From the NCBI GenBank assembly GCA_027490815.1, contig JAIXXJ010000039.1:1-64000 (forward strand): a DNA stretch of 64,000 nucleotides. The letters are read 5' to 3'. The notes under the pieces are model-generated. The model was not told the origin of the DNA. It worked only from the letters and a program-made list of their open reading frames with translations, and made no database searches. Shown here piece by piece: positions 60,326 to 64,000 of this stretch (its first letter is position 1; the number at the start of each line of letters is the position of its first letter). The position numbers were made by a program, and so were the translations under genes. The stretch comes from Streptomycetaceae bacterium (GTDB lineage Bacteria; Actinomycetota; Actinomycetes; Nanopelagicales; Nanopelagicaceae).

Positions 60326-61243
60326 TTAACTACTTGTGGCAATCGAGAGCGCGATTCCATCCAGAATATCTGTTTCGGAGGCAATAAATTCCACAGCTCC
60401 AGTCGCTTTCATTACCTCTGATAGAACCAAAGAACCAGCCGTAATTACATCTACGCGTCCAGGATGCATGTAACCAAGTTTTGACCGTTGGCTTCTATCT
60501 TTATTTTTAAACATTTCAGATACTTCATGAACTTGTACTGCTGAGATGTGTGACAAGTGGATTGAAAATCGATCATATGTATCTAAATCAAGAGCTGCCG
60601 CTGCAACCGTTGTTGCAGTTCCAGCAACTGCTACAAGAGTTTTTGCTTGCGTAATAGGAACTTCTGCCCCGGCTAAGGCAATGGCCTCTTGAATATCTGC
60701 TCGAGCTAATTCGATTTGATTATCCGTTGGAGGATCATCACTAAAGTGGCGTTCGCTCATTCTGACACATCCAATATTTACACTTTTTGCAGATTCAACT
60801 TTATTATTGCCAAAGACAAATTCCGTTGACCCCCCGCCAATATCTACAACTAAAAAAGGTCCAGAGCTAGGATTTAATTCTTGAATCGCTCCTATAAATG
60901 ACAGCTCAGCTTCTTCAGCGCCAGTAATAACCTCTACCTCAATACCTAAGCGCTCACGAACCCCGTCAATAAATAATGCTCGATTAGTTGCATCTCTAGT
61001 TGCACTTGTTGCGCAGAAGCGAATCTTTTGAACCCCCCGGCGAGTAGTCTCCGCAGCAAATTTATCAACGGCTGCAAGTGTGCGCTTTATGGCATCTGGG
61101 TGAAATTCTCCAGTTTGATCAACACCTTGGCCAAGTCGAACTATCTCCATGTCGCGCACAACTTCACGCAGTTTATTTGACTCTACATCTGCAATTAAAA
61201 GGCGAATTGAATTGGTGCCGCAGTCAATTGCTGCTACTCGCAT
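60326..61243 (-). CDS. ppx: Ppx/GppA exopolyphosphatase family
   Basis: 305 aa from the ATG with GGAAGAG 6 bases upstream. ASKHA fold: MRVAAIDCGTNSIRLLIADV (phosphate loop 1), EAELSFIGAIQEL and FLVVDIGGGSTEFVFG (catalytic Glu and second loop), and VAVAGTATTVAAAALDLDTYD. Only the two N-terminal domains are present, the short actinobacterial form that hydrolyses polyphosphate or pppGpp. It overlaps DUF501 by 10 bases and ends the eno operon. Confidence 0.93.
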   Translation of the reverse strand: MRVAAIDCGTNSIRLLIADVESNKLREVVRDMEIVRLGQGVDQTGEFHPDAIKRTLAAVDKFAAETTRRGVQKIRFCATSATRDATNRALFIDGVRERLGIEVEVITGAEEAELSFIGAIQELNPSSGPFLVVDIGGGSTEFVFGNNKVESAKSVNIGCVRMSERHFSDDPPTDNQIELARADIQEAIALAGAEVPITQAKTLVAVAGTATTVAAAALDLDTYDRFSIHLSHISAVQVHEVSEMFKNKDRSQRSKLGYMHPGRVDVITAGSLVLSEVMKATGAVEFIASETDILDGIALSIATSS

Positions 61244-61722
61244 GGATTGCTCTTCCACCACTGTGGCAATTGTTCAAGGGCTTCATCACCTAGTGGGTTT
61301 ACATCTGGGCCTGCAGCCAATGAATGGGCAACAAGTGAATGCAAACACTTAACGCGATTAGGCATCCCGCCTGCAGATACATTTTCTACTTCCGGTACAT
61401 CCATTTGCAGAGCAGAACGTGCTGCAATGTAGTCATCGTGGGCAGCTGCGTATGCACCTGATAACTCTGCATCTGTTTCAAGTCGATCATTCATCTGCCC
61501 CATTAATCCGGTTGTTTCAAGTGTTGAAATCACCGCAGTTAATCGCGGGCAGGTTGCATAGTAAAAAGTAGGAAATGGTGTTCCATCTTCAAGTCGTGGT
61601 GGTGTCTCAACAACGGCTGGCTTGCCACATGGACACCTGTAAGCAATTGCATGAACATCTCGAGGTGTGCGACCAAGTTGAACTTCAATACAATCAAGAT
61701 CTGCTTGTGTTACTTCTCTCAC
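61234..61722 (-). CDS. DUF501 protein
   Basis: 162 aa. Cysteines in YRCPCGKPAVVETPPRLEDGTPFPTFYYATCPRL, then CLHSLVAHSLAAGPDVNPLGDEAL near the C-terminus, match DUF501, a small actinobacterial family of unknown function that always sits between divIC and ppx. The Cys and His residues could bind a metal. Overlaps divIC by 4 bases and ppx by 10. Confidence 0.93.
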   Translation of the reverse strand: MREVTQADLDCIEVQLGRTPRDVHAIAYRCPCGKPAVVETPPRLEDGTPFPTFYYATCPRLTAVISTLETTGLMGQMNDRLETDAELSGAYAAAHDDYIAARSALQMDVPEVENVSAGGMPNRVKCLHSLVAHSLAAGPDVNPLGDEALEQLPQWWKSNPCE

Positions 61723-62120
61723 TGATTACCTGCCTCACTTATCGAGGCAATCAATCTGGCATACCAAGGCTGTCCATCGGTAAGTGCGCTAGCAATCTCA
61801 GTTGTGTTCTCTTGCGTAGGTGTTGTAGACCCGTCTACAACAATATATTGACGCTCACCAGGTAAAACGAAATGTAAACGCTCACGAGCCTGTGACTTTA
61901 TATATTCTGGATCCTGCCAAAGCAATAACTCTTCTCGCGCTTTTTGTAGGGCAATATTGTCTGCAGAAAGTTGAGACTCGAGTGCGTTAATTTGAGCGCG
62001 TTGGGTGAAGTAATGTTTTACTGGCGGTGCTATTGCTAACGTCAATACAAAAAGAATTGCAATAAATGCCAATGCACGATTATTGGTACGACGACGAAAG
62101 TTTAATTGTCGACGCGCCAT
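61719..62120 (-). CDS. divIC: Septum formation initiator FtsB/DivIC
   Basis: 133 aa. Basic cytoplasmic N-terminus (MARRQLNFRRRTNNR), one membrane helix (about residues 17-36), an extracellular coiled coil (INALESQLSADNIALQKAREELLLW) and the signature DPEYIKSQARERLHFVLPGE. With FtsL and FtsQ it regulates septal peptidoglycan synthesis. The last ~30 residues are variable. Starts 9 bases after enolase and overlaps DUF501 by 4. Confidence 0.93.
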   Translation of the reverse strand: MARRQLNFRRRTNNRALAFIAILFVLTLAIAPPVKHYFTQRAQINALESQLSADNIALQKAREELLLWQDPEYIKSQARERLHFVLPGERQYIVVDGSTTPTQENTTEIASALTDGQPWYARLIASISEAGNQ

Positions 62121-62129
62121 GACTAATTC

Positions 62130-63443
<1,314 letters not shown>

Positions 63444-63506
63444 TCAACTCTGAAATCGCACTGGATCAAATGTTTTTTGAAGTTATAGGGCTAATACTAC
63501 CGTGAG

Positions 63507-64000
63507 TTAACTCTGAGTTTTTGAACTAATCTGATTACTAACTCGCAACGCTTCCTTGCGAAGGGCCGCCTCAGCATCAATCCCATTGGCATGGGCCCAC
63601 GCAATAACAGCATGCAGGGCTTGGCCTACCGCACTTTCATCTGCAACGGCCTCTAATGTATTTGCCGCAGGGCTATCCACTTGTACTTTATATTTTTCGG
63701 CGCGGTGCAAGAGTTTTTCTAGTAACGGCAAGGCCGGCTGTGAAAGAGCTACTCCATCTACTGGTGATGTTCTACCTTTTTCCTTCTTTTTAATCTCTTC
63801 CCAATTTTCTAGTACTTCTTCAGAACCTTTGACTTCAAGGCCAGCAAAGACATGTGGGTGCCTGCGAATTAACTTATCTGCAATTCCCTGTGCAACTTCT
63901 TCAATCGTAAATGGATCTGTTGGATGATCCTCTGCCATGCGAGCATGGAAATAAACTTGGAGTAAAACATCTCCCAACTCTTCTCGCATATCAATGCGAT
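63507..64000 (-). CDS. mazG: Nucleoside triphosphate pyrophosphohydrolase MazG (3' part)
   Basis: The frame runs off the right edge of the window, so only the C-terminal ~164 residues are present. It contains the all-alpha NTP-PPase motif RIDMREELGDVLLQVYFHARMAED and IADKLIRRHPHVF, then NWEEIKKKEKG and a C-terminal helical domain. MazG removes aberrant and stress-related nucleotides such as (d)NTPs. An internal Met at 63989 is not the start, since EELGD is in the middle of the motif. In Actinobacteria mazG commonly precedes eno. Confidence 0.93.
   Translation of the reverse strand, partial: RIDMREELGDVLLQVYFHARMAEDHPTDPFTIEEVAQGIADKLIRRHPHVFAGLEVKGSEEVLENWEEIKKKEKGRTSPVDGVALSQPALPLLEKLLHRAEKYKVQVDSPAANTLEAVADESAVGQALHAVIAWAHANGIDAEAALRKEALRVSNQISSKTQS

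Overview
The window reads as a compact chromosomal segment from a low-GC member of the Actinobacteria. The phylum is supported by several family-level markers: a multifunctional KgdA-type 2-oxoglutarate dehydrogenase, WhiB7, SigR/RsrA, the AdnA/AdnB helicase-nuclease pair, UvrD2, Ni-superoxide dismutase with its own maturation peptidase, UPF0182, DUF3817, DUF4307, DUF501, and the eno-divIC-DUF501-ppx order. AT-rich codon use, very short spacers, many 4-base ATGA overlaps and several starts without a ribosome binding site fit a streamlined planktonic lineage such as the freshwater acI group (Nanopelagicales). That placement is inference; no marker was compared with a database. I see no insertion sequence, prophage, CRISPR array or rRNA.

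Layout. 1-5600 (minus): tmRNA and smpB, ftsX, ftsE, prfB, then four small pilin-type genes (one Flp/DUF4244 pilin and three TadE/TadG-like proteins). 5684-13780: an E1/ThiF-like protein with a worn nucleotide site, a DUF5679 zinc ribbon with a hairpin-rich leader, a DUF45 metallopeptidase, an intergenic rod-shaped RNA candidate, a degenerate zincin, then on the plus strand a small membrane protein, a Lon-like secreted peptidase that lacks its usual PDZ domain, and UPF0182. 13862-19450: initiator tRNA, then the minus operon aroA-rsgA-hisN-like-copA. 19528-22457: SRAP, sigR, rsrA, a hotdog thioesterase, and the divergent sodN/sodX pair. 22459-27041: KgdA and an SDR.

27071-30568: a membrane protein, a degenerate GGDEF domain, and tadA-tadB-tadC. 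This is the motor half of the pilus whose pilins lie 22 kb away. 30586-33114: whiB7 behind a leader carrying a 51-codon upstream ORF and an intrinsic terminator, next to uvrD2. 33102-44314: nudC, an EEP-family enzyme, adnB, adnA, typA, ychF. 44366-51044: rmuC, a DUF6542-like membrane protein, a TetR regulator, ispH, xseA, xseB, class I fumarase. 51045-56140: a lytic transglycosylase behind a candidate c-di-AMP riboswitch, PhoH-PIN, uppS, DUF3817, SURF1, a 44-aa membrane protein, DUF4307, greA. 56159-64000: a DrrAB-type ABC exporter, an MFS transporter, a BI-1 protein, a tRNA with UAA anticodon, then ppx, DUF501, divIC, eno and the 3' part of mazG.

Functionally the window is rich in translation rescue (SsrA/SmpB, RF2, TypA, RsgA, YchF), DNA break processing (AdnAB, UvrD2, XseAB, RmuC, SRAP), oxidative and antibiotic stress control (SigR/RsrA, NiSOD, WhiB7) and central carbon flow (KgdA, fumarase, enolase). 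The parts most worth a second look are RNA-level: the whiB7 attenuator, the rod-shaped intergenic RNA at 8.2 kb, a 28-codon leader ORF ending in a perfect hairpin, the transglycosylase leader, and a short-variable-loop tRNA with a Leu anticodon.
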